NCBI RefSeq assembly: GCF_000304475.1
Contig: NC_018943.1
Location: 434,001-498,000, forward strand
DNA: 64,000 bases
Reading direction: 5' to 3'
DNA from: Kazachstania africana CBS 2517
Lineage: Eukaryota; Ascomycota; Saccharomycetes; Saccharomycetales; Saccharomycetaceae
Below are positions 1-9,927 of the stretch, one piece after another. Both the position numbers and the translations under genes were made by a program. The first letter of the stretch is position 1. Each line of letters opens with the position of its first letter. The notes beneath the pieces were generated by a model. That model had not been told where the DNA came from and made no database searches. It saw nothing but the letters and a program-made list of their open reading frames with translations.

Positions 1-1506
1 CAGTATGGTATCGAAACTAGTAACTATATCTTCACCAATAATAAAAGATTCACAGAGCCACCATCGTGGAATCCCCCACCTGTACCTCATGAGATTAGGA
101 AAAGGCCACCTCCACCTCCACCACCCAACTTACCTTCGCGTACATATAGTACAAGGCATACTCAAGGATATCGAGAACAACAACAACAACAACAACAACA
201 CCATCATAACCATCGTCCTAAAAGAATAGTAACCCGATATACCAAATATGGCCTACCGCATTTGCCGCACTCATCAAATCTATACGTCCAGTTATCAATA
301 AGCGGCCTTCGAAACCTTGGTAACACATGCTATATCAATAGCATGTTACAATGCTTATTTGCAACGACCGCCTTCAGGAATCTATTTTTAAGCAACAGAT
401 ACAAGGAATATATTGGGACTAAGGTAGACCCACATCTTTCAAACTCTTTTCATATTTTATTCAGAAAGATGTATTTGAACGGGGGTTGTGCTGTTATACC
501 TGTTCTATTTCTAAAGACATGCAATTTTCTCAGGCCTGATTTAAGGATACCTGATGTACAGCAAGATACCCAAGAGTTTCTTATTTTACTTCTTGATCAG
601 CTACATAATGAATTAAAATCTAATCAAGACAGGCTAGTCAGCGAACATCCAGATTTAATTGAATATGATACTGATAGTATGGATGTTGAAAATGCCAATG
701 AATACAAAAAATGGTTCGCAGAGTCATTAGAAAATGAGGGGCTTTCGCTGATACATGAAATTTTCCAAGGCCAATTAGAGAACTCACTTGAATGCCAGCG
801 TTGTAATTATACTTCAACGAATTATTCAAACTTCTGTACCCTATCACTCTCAATTCCAAACAAGAGAAGAAAATTTAGAAAACTTGTAGACTTGGAAGAT
901 TGCATATCATTGTTTATTGAAAATGAAATGTTAACGGGTGAAAATGCCTGGAATTGTCCAAAATGTTCCAGTAGTTCAAATAATAACACATCTAAACGTA
1001 AGAGCAGAGGCTTTTTCAAATTTTCTAAGCATAAAAATAGGTCTCACAACGACTTGACATTTTCAGAATATAACCATAATAGTAGTAGCGATGATGTTAA
1101 GTTTAGTAAGAAGAAGTTAGTCACCAGAAAATCGACAAGTTTTATAAAACTACCAAATCTTTTGATCATTCATCTTTCAAGATTTTCTATGAGTGGCTTG
1201 CTAGATAAGAATAACACAGACATAGCATATCCAGCAATCCTGACAATAACTTTGAAGAACAAAGAAAAGTGCAGATTCAAACTATATGGTGTAGTGAATC
1301 ATTTTGGTAATTTGAATAATGGACATTATACCTCTTTAATCAATAAGGAACCATCGCATGACCTGAATCCACAACGTCAAAAATGGTTTTATTTTGACGA
1401 TGAAACTGTTAAGCAACAGTTCAATTATTTTGATCTCGATAAGAATGTGAATAGAATATCGAGTAGCGACGTATATGTTTTATTTTACGAAAAGATAATA
1501 GAATAG
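1..1506 (+). CDS. UBP7: Ubiquitin-specific protease, UBP7/UBP11 type (5' end outside window)
   Basis: Cysteine protease that removes ubiquitin from substrates (USP/peptidase C19 family). The frame is open from base 1 with no in-frame ATG before the catalytic domain, so the gene starts left of the window; 501 residues are visible. A proline run and a CAA-encoded Gln tract (about 175-201) precede the domain. The Cys box GLRNLGNTCYINS puts the nucleophile at visible residue 110, and the His box ends in NNGHYTSL with His442. Two CxxC pairs (CQRC, CPKC) fit the zinc ribbon of the fingers region. A frame starting at codon TTG 262 would miss the linker. The choice of UBP7 over its WGD twin UBP11 rests on the neighbour GUT2, as in YIL156W-YIL155C. 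The N-terminal part of full Ubp7 would lie outside the window. Confidence 0.9.
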   Translation, partial: QYGIETSNYIFTNNKRFTEPPSWNPPPVPHEIRKRPPPPPPPNLPSRTYSTRHTQGYREQQQQQQQHHHNHRPKRIVTRYTKYGLPHLPHSSNLYVQLSISGLRNLGNTCYINSMLQCLFATTAFRNLFLSNRYKEYIGTKVDPHLSNSFHILFRKMYLNGGCAVIPVLFLKTCNFLRPDLRIPDVQQDTQEFLILLLDQLHNELKSNQDRLVSEHPDLIEYDTDSMDVENANEYKKWFAESLENEGLSLIHEIFQGQLENSLECQRCNYTSTNYSNFCTLSLSIPNKRRKFRKLVDLEDCISLFIENEMLTGENAWNCPKCSSSSNNNTSKRKSRGFFKFSKHKNRSHNDLTFSEYNHNSSSDDVKFSKKKLVTRKSTSFIKLPNLLIIHLSRFSMSGLLDKNNTDIAYPAILTITLKNKEKCRFKLYGVVNHFGNLNNGHYTSLINKEPSHDLNPQRQKWFYFDDETVKQQFNYFDLDKNVNRISSSDVYVLFYEKIIE

Positions 1507-1639
1507 CATATCTTTTTTTATTGAATTATCTGATTTATATATACATATTTTTTTAGTCATTATATTTACTCATGAATTATTACACACGGACGACAATCAT
1601 TTATTTTTAAAAACATAAATCTGAGAAGGGAATTATTGA

Positions 1640-3622
1640 TCATACTCCAAAAGTTTTGATATATTTAATGGTGTTTTCAATTTCTTTATGTCTTCTACTT
1701 TCGTCCCAGTTTAACTCATCTCCCATAATCTTGACAGTACCTTCTACAGCATGTACAGCCTCCTTTGCATCTAAGAAAGCAAATCTAGACCGTCTCATTA
1801 AGAAATCCAATGCAGTTATTGCATACTCATAATTGACAGAGTATTTGACCTCACCGACAGTAAATGGATAGCGGAAGCATTCAAATACGTCGCCTCTTTC
1901 ATTGTTATAAATTAAATCATTTGCATTTTCAATTTCATCTTCATGTTCATTGTAATTTGCTGCTAGAGCAATTGGTAATTTGTTTTTCCTATCCTTTGCA
2001 TACATTTCACAGATAATTGGGGCTCTTGTACCATAGTTATCAGCCAAATGTTGAGACAATTTACTTGAGAGATGGTATCTTTGTGCCAATAATGCTTGAA
2101 GATTTGGATTCCAATTTTCACCACCAGCCAATTTAATATCTCTTGTAATACAAGGCTTAACGTTTGCAAATTTACCAACCTTGATAGCTTCATCGACAGT
2201 TTCTTCAGCCATAGCTCTATAGGTAGTCCATTTACCACCTGCAATAGTTACTAAACCATGGTCTGAGGTGAAAATAAAATGAGATCTAACCAAACCTTGT
2301 GTGGAGCCATCACCATTCTTATCTAGTGTTCTTGGATCTTTGACCAATGGTCTAATACCAGCCCAAGCGCTTAAAACATCTTCTCTTTTCACTGGAAATC
2401 TGATATAATGCTGTAATTCTTTCAAGATATCTTGAATATCAGCTTCTGTAGCGGTTGGATTCTCAGGAATTTGCTTCATTGGGACATCAGTGGTACCTGC
2501 TAGGACTTTACCTTGCCATGGTAAGAAAAACATGACTCTCCCGTCAGAAGTCTTTGCATCTAATAAACCGATATCCTTTGGACAATAGAAAGAGGGTAAG
2601 ATAATATGTACACCTGCAGAAGGAACGACCATTTTTGGATTTGACACAGACACTTTAGTAGCTATGTCATTATTTGTCTTTAAATTGACATTCAATGGAT
2701 CTGGTAATCCTGTTGGGTTTTGATCCATTTGTAAGATTGCATCACTGTAAGGGCCAGTGGCATTAATAACAACTTTAGCTTTAATATTATATTGTTTGCC
2801 TGTTTCAAGATCTTCTACTATGGCGCCTTCAATTTTACCTGAACCTTTCTCCTTTAATAATTGTTTAACTTCCATATAATTTAAAACAGTGGAGCCATTT
2901 TCAATGGCAGTAACAGCCAGAGTAGAATTCATTCTTGAATCATTGAATGTACCATCATGATACACCAAACCAGCTTTCAATTTGGTTGTATCTAACATCG
3001 GGGCAACGTCAGCTGCAGATCTCTTTGATAAGAGATATGAACTTTTTAAATTTTGTGAGCCAGCAAATAGATCGTACATTTTACAACCTGCATAGAAGTA
3101 AGGAATTTGCCAATAATTATAAACAGGAATCATAATGGGTAGAATTTTACAAAGATGGGGAGCAGTATTTAACAAATGAGCTCTTTCATTCAAAGCTTCA
3201 ATTACTAAGTCTAATTGAGCCTTGGATAATTCCCAAAAAGCTTTTTCTAAGTAGCGAACACCACCATGGGCCATCTTAGTAGATTTTGAAGAAGTTCCGG
3301 ATGCAAAATCGTATTTTTCAACCAAAGCGACATTGAGACCTCTTGTAGTGGCATCTAAAGCACATCCTGCCCCCGTAGCACCACCACCAATGACTAAAAC
3401 GTCGAATTGATTTGTCTTATTCAATTTCGATATGAGGTCATTTCTTGTGGGCAAATTAACGCTCCGTTTATCAAGCGGAGAAATTAATTTGCCGTCTTCC
3501 TGATAGGAAGGTGCATGAATTCTTGGACCTTTCTTTGCGTAAATAATACCACCTACCGTCACTGTGGCTATACCGGCCACTACGACTTTAGGCAGTAGAT
3601 TCTTTGTCTTTGCAGTAAACAT
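1640..3622 (-). CDS. GUT2: Mitochondrial FAD glycerol-3-phosphate dehydrogenase
   Basis: Oxidises glycerol-3-phosphate to dihydroxyacetone phosphate at the mitochondrial inner membrane and passes electrons to ubiquinone; used in glycerol growth and the G3P shuttle. The protein is 660 residues (S. cerevisiae 649). Visible are a basic N-terminus with a hydrophobic stretch (about residues 12-28, targeting and anchor), the FAD dinucleotide-binding motif IGGGATGAG near residue 79, the family segment FASGTSSKSTKM, and a C-terminus ending in FGV as in the yeast homologue. The true start is the ATG at 3622; the frame runs three codons further upstream only from a TTG. It is convergent with the UBP7 gene (133 bp gap). 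The promoter lies to its right and carries TTAGGGTT-like repeats. Confidence 0.97.
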   Translation of the reverse strand: MFTAKTKNLLPKVVVAGIATVTVGGIIYAKKGPRIHAPSYQEDGKLISPLDKRSVNLPTRNDLISKLNKTNQFDVLVIGGGATGAGCALDATTRGLNVALVEKYDFASGTSSKSTKMAHGGVRYLEKAFWELSKAQLDLVIEALNERAHLLNTAPHLCKILPIMIPVYNYWQIPYFYAGCKMYDLFAGSQNLKSSYLLSKRSAADVAPMLDTTKLKAGLVYHDGTFNDSRMNSTLAVTAIENGSTVLNYMEVKQLLKEKGSGKIEGAIVEDLETGKQYNIKAKVVINATGPYSDAILQMDQNPTGLPDPLNVNLKTNNDIATKVSVSNPKMVVPSAGVHIILPSFYCPKDIGLLDAKTSDGRVMFFLPWQGKVLAGTTDVPMKQIPENPTATEADIQDILKELQHYIRFPVKREDVLSAWAGIRPLVKDPRTLDKNGDGSTQGLVRSHFIFTSDHGLVTIAGGKWTTYRAMAEETVDEAIKVGKFANVKPCITRDIKLAGGENWNPNLQALLAQRYHLSSKLSQHLADNYGTRAPIICEMYAKDRKNKLPIALAANYNEHEDEIENANDLIYNNERGDVFECFRYPFTVGEVKYSVNYEYAITALDFLMRRSRFAFLDAKEAVHAVEGTVKIMGDELNWDESRRHKEIENTIKYIKTFGV

Positions 3623-3729
3623 TTGCTTCAATGAAATGAATTCACTATAAGATTATGGGTCTCTTGAACGCGACAGAAAGAAAGGAAAAGAAAAACCACA
3701 CGACCAACAGAAGTTAAGATAATAAGTAC

Positions 3730-3763
<34 letters not shown>

Positions 3764-4300
3764 GTAAACTTAAACTTATGTAAGAAGAAGATTTTGTACA
3801 AGGATTACTTTTTTTTGAACGGCAGAATTGGATTTACTTAACAAATTAAACGTTTTTCGCCTTAGAGAAAACAAGCAAACTGTATGCCAATTCGAAGTAT
3901 TAAGATTGGTTGATCTTTTTATACAACGAAATCTTATGGTCATTTTAAATTTGAATTTCATTGGTTTAGAAGGCAGAGTGTGGTTTCCCAATTGGGGTGG
4001 CGGGTAGAGCGGTATTGCTTCTTATGGTAATGGATTTCCCAATAGGGGATGCGCTCATCCCCTTGCTGGACACGGCGGAATCTCGGAGTTAACGCCGCCG
4101 GCGTTTTTTGTACGATTTTATTTTTGGGTCGGGTTTTTCAGGGTTGCCAGTTAGGGTTGGACGAGGGCAGGTAGGGTTGGAAAATGAACGGTCGGAGTCT
4201 CTTTAGGGCTAAGAATGGCAGCTTTTTCCTGTCATGATCATCTCTTTAGGCATATACGATTTAAAACTGACATATGTAGTTTATTATATACTGAAGATCA
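3623..4300. promoter_or_regulatory. GUT2 upstream region / IMP2' 3' flank
   Basis: This 678-bp stretch has no convincing gene. From left to right it holds an (AT)n microsatellite at about 3727-3768, AGGGG/CCCCT stress-element-like words near 4045-4065, a short GC-rich island (about 4065-4110), and a cluster of TTAGGGTT-like words (4152-4159, GTAGGGTT at 4172-4179, TTTAGGGCTAA at 4202-4212) that resemble sites of the general regulatory factor Tbf1. Both flanking genes are on the minus strand, so the elements most likely serve GUT2. Confidence 0.5.
3727..3768. repeat. (AT)n microsatellite
   Basis: Alternating TA dinucleotides, interrupted once by TTT, form a self-complementary tract about 110-150 bp upstream of the GUT2 start. 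This is simple sequence, probably nucleosome-poor or variable in length; no further function can be read from it. Confidence 0.85.
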
Positions 4301-5464
4301 TCAGTCTGTCAGTCCTCTACGTTTTGATCTTTTCAGTTTTCTTCGAACGACTAACGTTGGCACGGAACATACAAAGTTTTGTAAAGTTGATAACATAATT
4401 GATAGAGAACAACATAATGCCATGGGTTTTAATCCATAAATCATTTCGCTTAATAGATGCTTGGGATACGGATGTGTCAACGACACTATGATGACGTCCA
4501 AATTATCAATGACACCACTTATACAATCAAATAAATGCAATGTCATTTTCTTCACTCTTTTCAAATTATTATAAATGATCGTTTCGTCAATATGTTTCAA
4601 AGTGGATTCCCAATTGACGATATACAAAGTGTCTCCATTATTTATAACACAACCCATAACGTATGTCAATGCATAGATCGATTCGCTCGATAGATCCATG
4701 AATAATATGTACGATTGTCCATCCCCATTCTTACTGGATCCTTCACCTTTTGTGACAAGATCAATAGCGCGAATATATCCATCTTCAATTTCATCCAATT
4801 TGGTCGTTTCATCAGGTAACACACTCTCAATCTCCTTTTCATACTGTTGAACCCATGGCTTTCTTGATTCTAACACTTCATTGATACTTACACAGAAATT
4901 TGGTAAAACTTTCATTCCTAAATCAAAATCAAGTTTCTCATCAATCTCAACTTCATTATCAATATCACTAACTTGCTCTTCATCCGATTCTTCCTCTTCA
5001 AAATCCTCAGACTCTTCATCTTCATCTTCATCTTCATCATCTCCCTTGTCTTCATCTTCTACCGATTCAGAAGAATAAATCTCATCACTATCATACGTAC
5101 CTTCCTTCTTCTTGAGTTTCTCATTCGCATTGAACAACCTCATTGATGGGTCCTGCCTCAATACTGTCCATTTTAAGAATTCTTCCTCTCTAACTTTGCT
5201 TGAGTTCCTAGAAAATGATTTTGATCTAGACCTCGATCTTGAAAAGCTCTGACTAGTACTAGCATTGCTACGCTGTTTCTTCAATCTAGATCTACCTCTG
5301 TCTATATTAAACTGCACTTCTGTGGCATTTTTATGTAATATCGATTCGTCCTTTGGTGATGGTGACGAGTCCTTCGTCGTTCTACTTTCAACAGCATGTA
5401 ACGGTGCCTGCGTACCGTCCGGTGTTGTCAGCAATATACTCTTATTATTAGGATTATCCACCAT
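4301..5464 (-). CDS. IMP21: Imp2'-type transcriptional activator
   Basis: Homologue of YIL154C (IMP2', also IMP21), linked in S. cerevisiae to maltose/galactose/raffinose use and to resistance to oxidants and DNA-damaging drugs. The protein is 387 residues (346 in S. cerevisiae). It has a conserved N-terminal segment SILLTTPDGTQ near residue 9, an Arg/Ser-rich stretch (about 60-90), a long Asp/Glu run (about 125-180) typical of an acidic activation region, and a conserved C-terminal domain ending in a basic tail. No enzymatic motif is visible. It is divergent from RRD1 with 199 bp between starts, so the two probably share a promoter. Identity rests on terminal similarity plus position between GUT2 and RRD1. 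Confidence 0.9.
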   Translation of the reverse strand: MVDNPNNKSILLTTPDGTQAPLHAVESRTTKDSSPSPKDESILHKNATEVQFNIDRGRSRLKKQRSNASTSQSFSRSRSRSKSFSRNSSKVREEEFLKWTVLRQDPSMRLFNANEKLKKKEGTYDSDEIYSSESVEDEDKGDDEDEDEDEESEDFEEEESDEEQVSDIDNEVEIDEKLDFDLGMKVLPNFCVSINEVLESRKPWVQQYEKEIESVLPDETTKLDEIEDGYIRAIDLVTKGEGSSKNGDGQSYILFMDLSSESIYALTYVMGCVINNGDTLYIVNWESTLKHIDETIIYNNLKRVKKMTLHLFDCISGVIDNLDVIIVSLTHPYPKHLLSEMIYGLKPMALCCSLSIMLSTLQNFVCSVPTLVVRRKLKRSKRRGLTD

Positions 5465-5663
5465 TGGGTCTTCAGCTCTTATATAATTATCTATTAAAAT
5501 CCTTTTGTATTTCTTGTATATGAAAAGTATATCGTATATCCTTTTCTGTCTCTCCCTCGTCCTTAGAAATAATAATCATCGTCAAAATATTACAATGATT
5601 ATATATGTCAGTTATATTATAAGAAAAGCAGCTATAAACGGAACATTATCATTTTAAAGTAAT

Positions 5664-6944
5664 ATGAACTTGCCCAATGATCAACCAGTAGTGGACCCGT
5701 TTGCCAGCAAATTTTCTATACCAGCAAAGAGAATTTTTGACAGTCAAACAACACAATATTTCCAACACTCTGTTGCAAATTATAGATTGAAGTATTTTAC
5801 TAATAAGTATATCAATTTGGTCAGAGGGGTACCGTTACCAGTTTCTAGAAACATTACCATGACAATCACTAGATACATACTAGATCTGCTGGATAAATGT
5901 TCACAATTCATTGACGAAACTCCTCCCCTCATAGAACCAAGAAGATTTGGTAATTTATCCTGTAGGACATGGCATGATAAGATCAATTCATACTTACCGG
6001 GTGAACTCAAAACTATTATTGATAACTTTTCTACCATTGAAAACGAAAATATGTTTAACGAATTAAACTATTATCTATTGAACTCTTTCGGTTCCAAGAC
6101 TAGATTGGATTATGGAACAGGCCATGAACTTTCATTTTTAGCATTCATTAGCTGCATAGATATGATACGAATGCTACAAGATATGACTGCCGATGATTTT
6201 CTACTCATCTGGCAATCGTACTATAATTTGACCAGGAAACTTATTTTAACCTATACATTGGAGCCTGCTGGTTCACACGGAGTTTGGGGCTTAGATGATC
6301 ATTTCCATCTCGCTTATATCTTTGGAAGTTCACAGCTCATCTCAGACATAAGTCACCTTGCACCAAAAGATATACTGAAAAAAGATGTTGTAGCAGAACA
6401 TAAGGAAAATAATCTATATTGTCAAGCAATCAACTTTATCTTCACTGTCAAGAAGGGTCCATTCAATGAACATTCACCGATACTATACGATATCTCCAAA
6501 AATGTCAAATCCTGGAGTAAAGTATTGAAAGGCTTACTTAAGATGTACAACGATGAAGTATTGAATAAATTCCCAGTAGTACAGCATTTTTGGTTTGGCG
6601 ACGGATTTTTCCCATGGAAGGATAACAATTCTGGCAAAGACTTGCCAGTTTTCGAACATAGTGAAGGCGAGTCACCTAATCCAGCAATCATGACAATGAT
6701 GCCTTCAAGTACCGAAACTATGGCCAGTTTCAATCTAGCACGATCATCGAAATCTCCTATCATGAATCCTAATTACAAGATGTCAATGCACAGACCACCA
6801 TCACTGTCCAAGAATTCGAGAGAGATGAAACCACCCAGCACTAATGTCATCAACTCTTACCTATCAAGGCCGCACTCACAATCTTCTAACCAAAACAGGA
6901 ACACAAGTGGTTCAGACACTAACAATATTCTTCATAGGACATAA
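5664..6944 (+). CDS. RRD1: PTPA-type peptidyl-prolyl isomerase, activator of PP2A-like phosphatases
   Basis: Member of the phosphotyrosyl phosphatase activator (PTPA) family. These proteins activate PP2A-type phosphatases (Sit4, Pph3, Pph21/22) and have prolyl isomerase activity; Rrd1 acts in rapamycin response and stress transcription. The protein is 426 residues (S. cerevisiae 393). The PTPA core covers about residues 15-325, with family segments such as LDYGTGHELSF and PAGSHGVWGLDD (about 145-215). The last 100 residues are Ser/Asn/Pro-rich and probably disordered, which accounts for the extra length. ATG 5664 begins the conserved frame. Position beside IMP2' matches YIL153W; the paralogue RRD2 is excluded only by gene order. 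Confidence 0.93.
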   Translation: MNLPNDQPVVDPFASKFSIPAKRIFDSQTTQYFQHSVANYRLKYFTNKYINLVRGVPLPVSRNITMTITRYILDLLDKCSQFIDETPPLIEPRRFGNLSCRTWHDKINSYLPGELKTIIDNFSTIENENMFNELNYYLLNSFGSKTRLDYGTGHELSFLAFISCIDMIRMLQDMTADDFLLIWQSYYNLTRKLILTYTLEPAGSHGVWGLDDHFHLAYIFGSSQLISDISHLAPKDILKKDVVAEHKENNLYCQAINFIFTVKKGPFNEHSPILYDISKNVKSWSKVLKGLLKMYNDEVLNKFPVVQHFWFGDGFFPWKDNNSGKDLPVFEHSEGESPNPAIMTMMPSSTETMASFNLARSSKSPIMNPNYKMSMHRPPSLSKNSREMKPPSTNVINSYLSRPHSQSSNQNRNTSGSDTNNILHRT

Positions 6945-7159
6945 TTACGCAATCGTCATTATATACTATTTTAAATGTTTATACAGGAGCTTATCTCATT
7001 ATTACAATGTAAGTATGCTATTTCTCATTTTGACGAGCCCTATATTTATTTTTTAGCCCTAAAAATATTGAAAAGTAAGATTTCCCGAAGATTAAATGAA
7101 CAAACCACTTAATCATTCACTGCTGAAGTAAGGTTATCACTCTGGCAACCCTGAACTCA

Positions 7160-7878
7160 ATGAGGACTACGAAGAAGCACACGTTCAATATCTACGAGGA
7201 TTCCAAAGTAGTAAAAAAAAACTTTCTTCGAGTGGTTCCAAATCTCTCTCTGTTAGCCTTTTGACCTCTGAGATTAAAAACGATAAGAATAAAAATTGTC
7301 AAGTGCAGCCCCAGAACAAAGCTATAAATATGACAGCACTACTACAATCTAGATATGATGTTAATAAAAATTGTGTTGAGCATACACGTCGAAATCTTGA
7401 ATTCATCAAATCGTCAATGAATTCGACTCATTGTTTAAAGAATTCAAAAGAAACTCAGGGAAGAACTCAAGTTATAACTATCTTGAATAATTCCGAAGTT
7501 AAAAAAATGACATTCGCTAGGCACTGGAATGAAAGACCGCATCTGAACCTGTTAGACGAATGTAATAAACCCGTTTCTCTAGCTATCAGTCTACAGAAAT
7601 CATTGTGGGATTTAAACGCTCTGGTTACAGTGAGTAAAAACAATAAAAAATATGATTTACTTATAAAAGTTGCCTCTGCCAGACGTCTTTCTTCAACTGA
7701 GATGCTTATAATACCTTCAACTGATGAAGCTATGCGATATATATTGCATAAGCCACTCACTTTTCGGACTAACAGCGTAGACAATTTCACTGGAGCCCAT
7801 TTGGCGCTGAATTCAAAGATTTCATTCAGATTGGATGATACTTTAATTTGGTGCTTAAATTGGAAACTTTTACAATAA
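7160..7878 (+). pseudogene. YIL152W-like gene interrupted by a frameshift
   Basis: Positional homologue of YIL152W, a small protein I know no established function for. The open frame covering most of it has no usable 5' ATG: it opens at a TTG (7261) and its first ATG is at 7330. A second frame begins with ATG 7160, reads protein-like sequence (TFNIYEDSKVV) and stops at 7262. The two frames meet at a run of nine A (about 7213-7221). One more A there would give a single frame of about 239 residues, close to my recollection of about 235 for YIL152W. It may be a homopolymer read error, a real lesion or slippage. If the sequence is right, only a truncated protein from 7330 (182 residues) could be made without a shift. 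It lies between RRD1 and MCM10. Confidence 0.6.
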
Positions 7879-7976
7879 TAATATTCTATTAATAACCACT
7901 TGTAACATTATCGTGCCAAACATGCATTTTTGAACTATCAAAGAATATATACACTTCACATCTCTATCATTTATCT

Positions 7977-9731
7977 CTATACAATTTCAAGATCGCTATC
8001 ACTCTCACTATTATCATTCGACTTGTTCTGGCCAAAATTTTCCTGCCACACCTTCTCTCTTTTGTTTTTTTTGTTTAATAAGTCAACCTTTGATGGTGCC
8101 AAAATAATATATTCCTTCTTGAATGCCATCAAATCGTCAACAGTACGATCTTTTTGGCTCAGAAACTTCGGTTCACCGTCCTTTGATCTTTCCTTGTTTT
8201 TCAAAATCCTGCTAATTTTACCACCAGTGGGATCAAAGCCTACCTTCTGAAATAAACCACTCTGTAGGGTACGTTGCGTAGTTTGTTTCATCTTTTCAAC
8301 TTCCTCTCTCGTCTTGCCCTCAAGATCTTGATCCTTCCTCAATAGTCGATCAAGCTCACGATTTAATACATTAGACTTCCGTTGTTCCATTATTTTCCTT
8401 CTCTTATTATCTAGGTTACTAATCATATCTGGATTTTGAAATTCATCATCAAAGAATGCTTTCGCAGCATTCCTATTACTAAAGAATTTAGATTTTTCTC
8501 CATATTTATCAATCAAATGAGGATTATTTTGAGAGTAACTTGGTGTTAGTTTGAAATTCTGTATTTTCACATTCTGAGCTGTGTGTCCCCTATATAGGGC
8601 TGGCTGTGATTCTAATTTAGTGGGAGCACCAAGTGCATATTGCCCACTTAGATCTAACCTCTTTGATGGGCCTTTTCTAATTTCCATTTCTCTGTGATAT
8701 TCACAGCATCTATCCACTTTCTTGTTTATTGGTACACCACATTCCTTACTTGTCGACCTTACCACTATTGGGCACCTGGCAAGGTCCCGGCTTTTGCCAA
8801 TTTCTAATATGCATTTATAAGGATGAGAAATACGAAGATTGAATGATTTAATATAGTTCTGCTTCCCTGATGGCCTCCAGGGAAGGATCTCTGGATTTAA
8901 GACGGCGATGATATCACCAATCCTGAGATTGTAGTATCTTTCAACACCTTCCTTTCCAAATATGTATGTGTCAACCTTATGTTTAAAGTCCGTCAATGTA
9001 AATTTCAGATATTTCTGAGGTTTGTTACTAGCTGTAAATTTAATATCACTTTTGTCAGATACTATACCAACAACTACCCAGTTGGAATATTGAGGTTCCT
9101 CGAATTTTGGAGGACGTACTTTCGCAAAAAGCTTATTCAGTCTCAAAATTTTAACTTCATGTAACATTGATTTCAGGTTAGAAACCGGTGTGTACCGCTT
9201 ATTTATCCAAAGATTTGAATACTGCTCTAATTCATCCACTATTACATGCTGGTACTCGTTCTTGGGTTCAATTCCATTAAAAGTATGTACCCTTGATTTC
9301 ATCATACTTTCATGCTTTTCAATATGAACCTTTTCCTTTCTTTTGGCATCACGAAACTTCTCCATAAAATATTCTGTAGAAGCATTCGAATCATTTAGCC
9401 TGGCTGTTTGTTTTTGGAATCTTTGTTGTAGACAAAGTTCATTAGGATTTTCATTGCTTTCTTCGAAACGGTTAATATTCTTCAACTTTTGATCCTTCTG
9501 TTCAACAAGTTGGAGTTCATGTTTTTTAACTGGAGAGGCAGGAACCTGCACACCTGTGAAGTTAGGGTCTCTTCTTTCTATTTCAATTTTTTTCCTGTGC
9601 AGACGTTCAAGTAAATCTCTTTTAACATTTTCTATTTTCTCTAATTCCAACTCAATTCTCCGAGCATCCTCCTTGTCTGGTGTGATATTTTGGTACAGAT
9701 CATTCGGCGCAATTTCTCGAGGATCACTCAT
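7977..9731 (-). CDS. MCM10: Replication initiation factor Mcm10
   Basis: Essential replication protein that binds DNA, the Mcm2-7 helicase and polymerase alpha and is needed to activate CMG helicase. The protein is 584 residues (S. cerevisiae 571). An N-terminal coiled coil (about 20-55) is followed by an OB-fold (about 190-310) and the Mcm10 CCCH zinc finger with C320, C331, C342/C343 and H346. A basic C-terminal region contains the conserved segment KVGFDPTGGKI. The start at 9731 is a true ATG. The 196-bp gap to the MLP gene holds the palindrome ACGCGCGT (9809-9816), an MCB-like site suited to G1/S expression. The convergent YIL152W-like gene ends 98 bp away. ESL1 (YIL151C), expected between them in S. 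cerevisiae, is missing. Confidence 0.96.
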   Translation of the reverse strand: MSDPREIAPNDLYQNITPDKEDARRIELELEKIENVKRDLLERLHRKKIEIERRDPNFTGVQVPASPVKKHELQLVEQKDQKLKNINRFEESNENPNELCLQQRFQKQTARLNDSNASTEYFMEKFRDAKRKEKVHIEKHESMMKSRVHTFNGIEPKNEYQHVIVDELEQYSNLWINKRYTPVSNLKSMLHEVKILRLNKLFAKVRPPKFEEPQYSNWVVVGIVSDKSDIKFTASNKPQKYLKFTLTDFKHKVDTYIFGKEGVERYYNLRIGDIIAVLNPEILPWRPSGKQNYIKSFNLRISHPYKCILEIGKSRDLARCPIVVRSTSKECGVPINKKVDRCCEYHREMEIRKGPSKRLDLSGQYALGAPTKLESQPALYRGHTAQNVKIQNFKLTPSYSQNNPHLIDKYGEKSKFFSNRNAAKAFFDDEFQNPDMISNLDNKRRKIMEQRKSNVLNRELDRLLRKDQDLEGKTREEVEKMKQTTQRTLQSGLFQKVGFDPTGGKISRILKNKERSKDGEPKFLSQKDRTVDDLMAFKKEYIILAPSKVDLLNKKNKREKVWQENFGQNKSNDNSESDSDLEIV

Positions 9732-9808
9732 AGTCTTCAGTTATTGCCTTCGTCTATTGAAATGTCACTGTGAATTTATTTTCCAAATTGTTTCGTAAAT
9801 CCTCTAAT

Positions 9809-9816
9809 ACGCGCGT
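9809..9816. promoter_or_regulatory. MCB-like element upstream of MCM10
   Basis: ACGCGCGT is a perfect 8-bp palindrome containing two overlapping CGCG cores, 78 bp upstream of the MCM10 start. It resembles the MluI cell-cycle box bound by MBF, which controls many replication genes in late G1. The word match is seen; function is inferred. Confidence 0.4.
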
Positions 9817-9927
9817 CATAAAAGAAAAGGATATGAAGATATATATATCATCGAATAATAATACAAATTATTTTACATGTGTATTTTTACATAAATATTG
9901 ATATTGAAGATCACGGTTGAAATCAGT

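Noticed and set aside
4881..5078. Ser-rich open frame antisense to IMP2'
   Set aside because: It is the reverse reading of the Asp/Glu codon run of IMP2'; similar Ser-rich shadows occur opposite MLP, VPS5 and SKI7.
7096..7131. Upstream ATG frame for the YIL152W-like gene at 7096
   Set aside because: In frame with the main ORF but stops at TAA 7129 after 11 codons; the 7160 frame with an A-tract shift explains length and sequence better.
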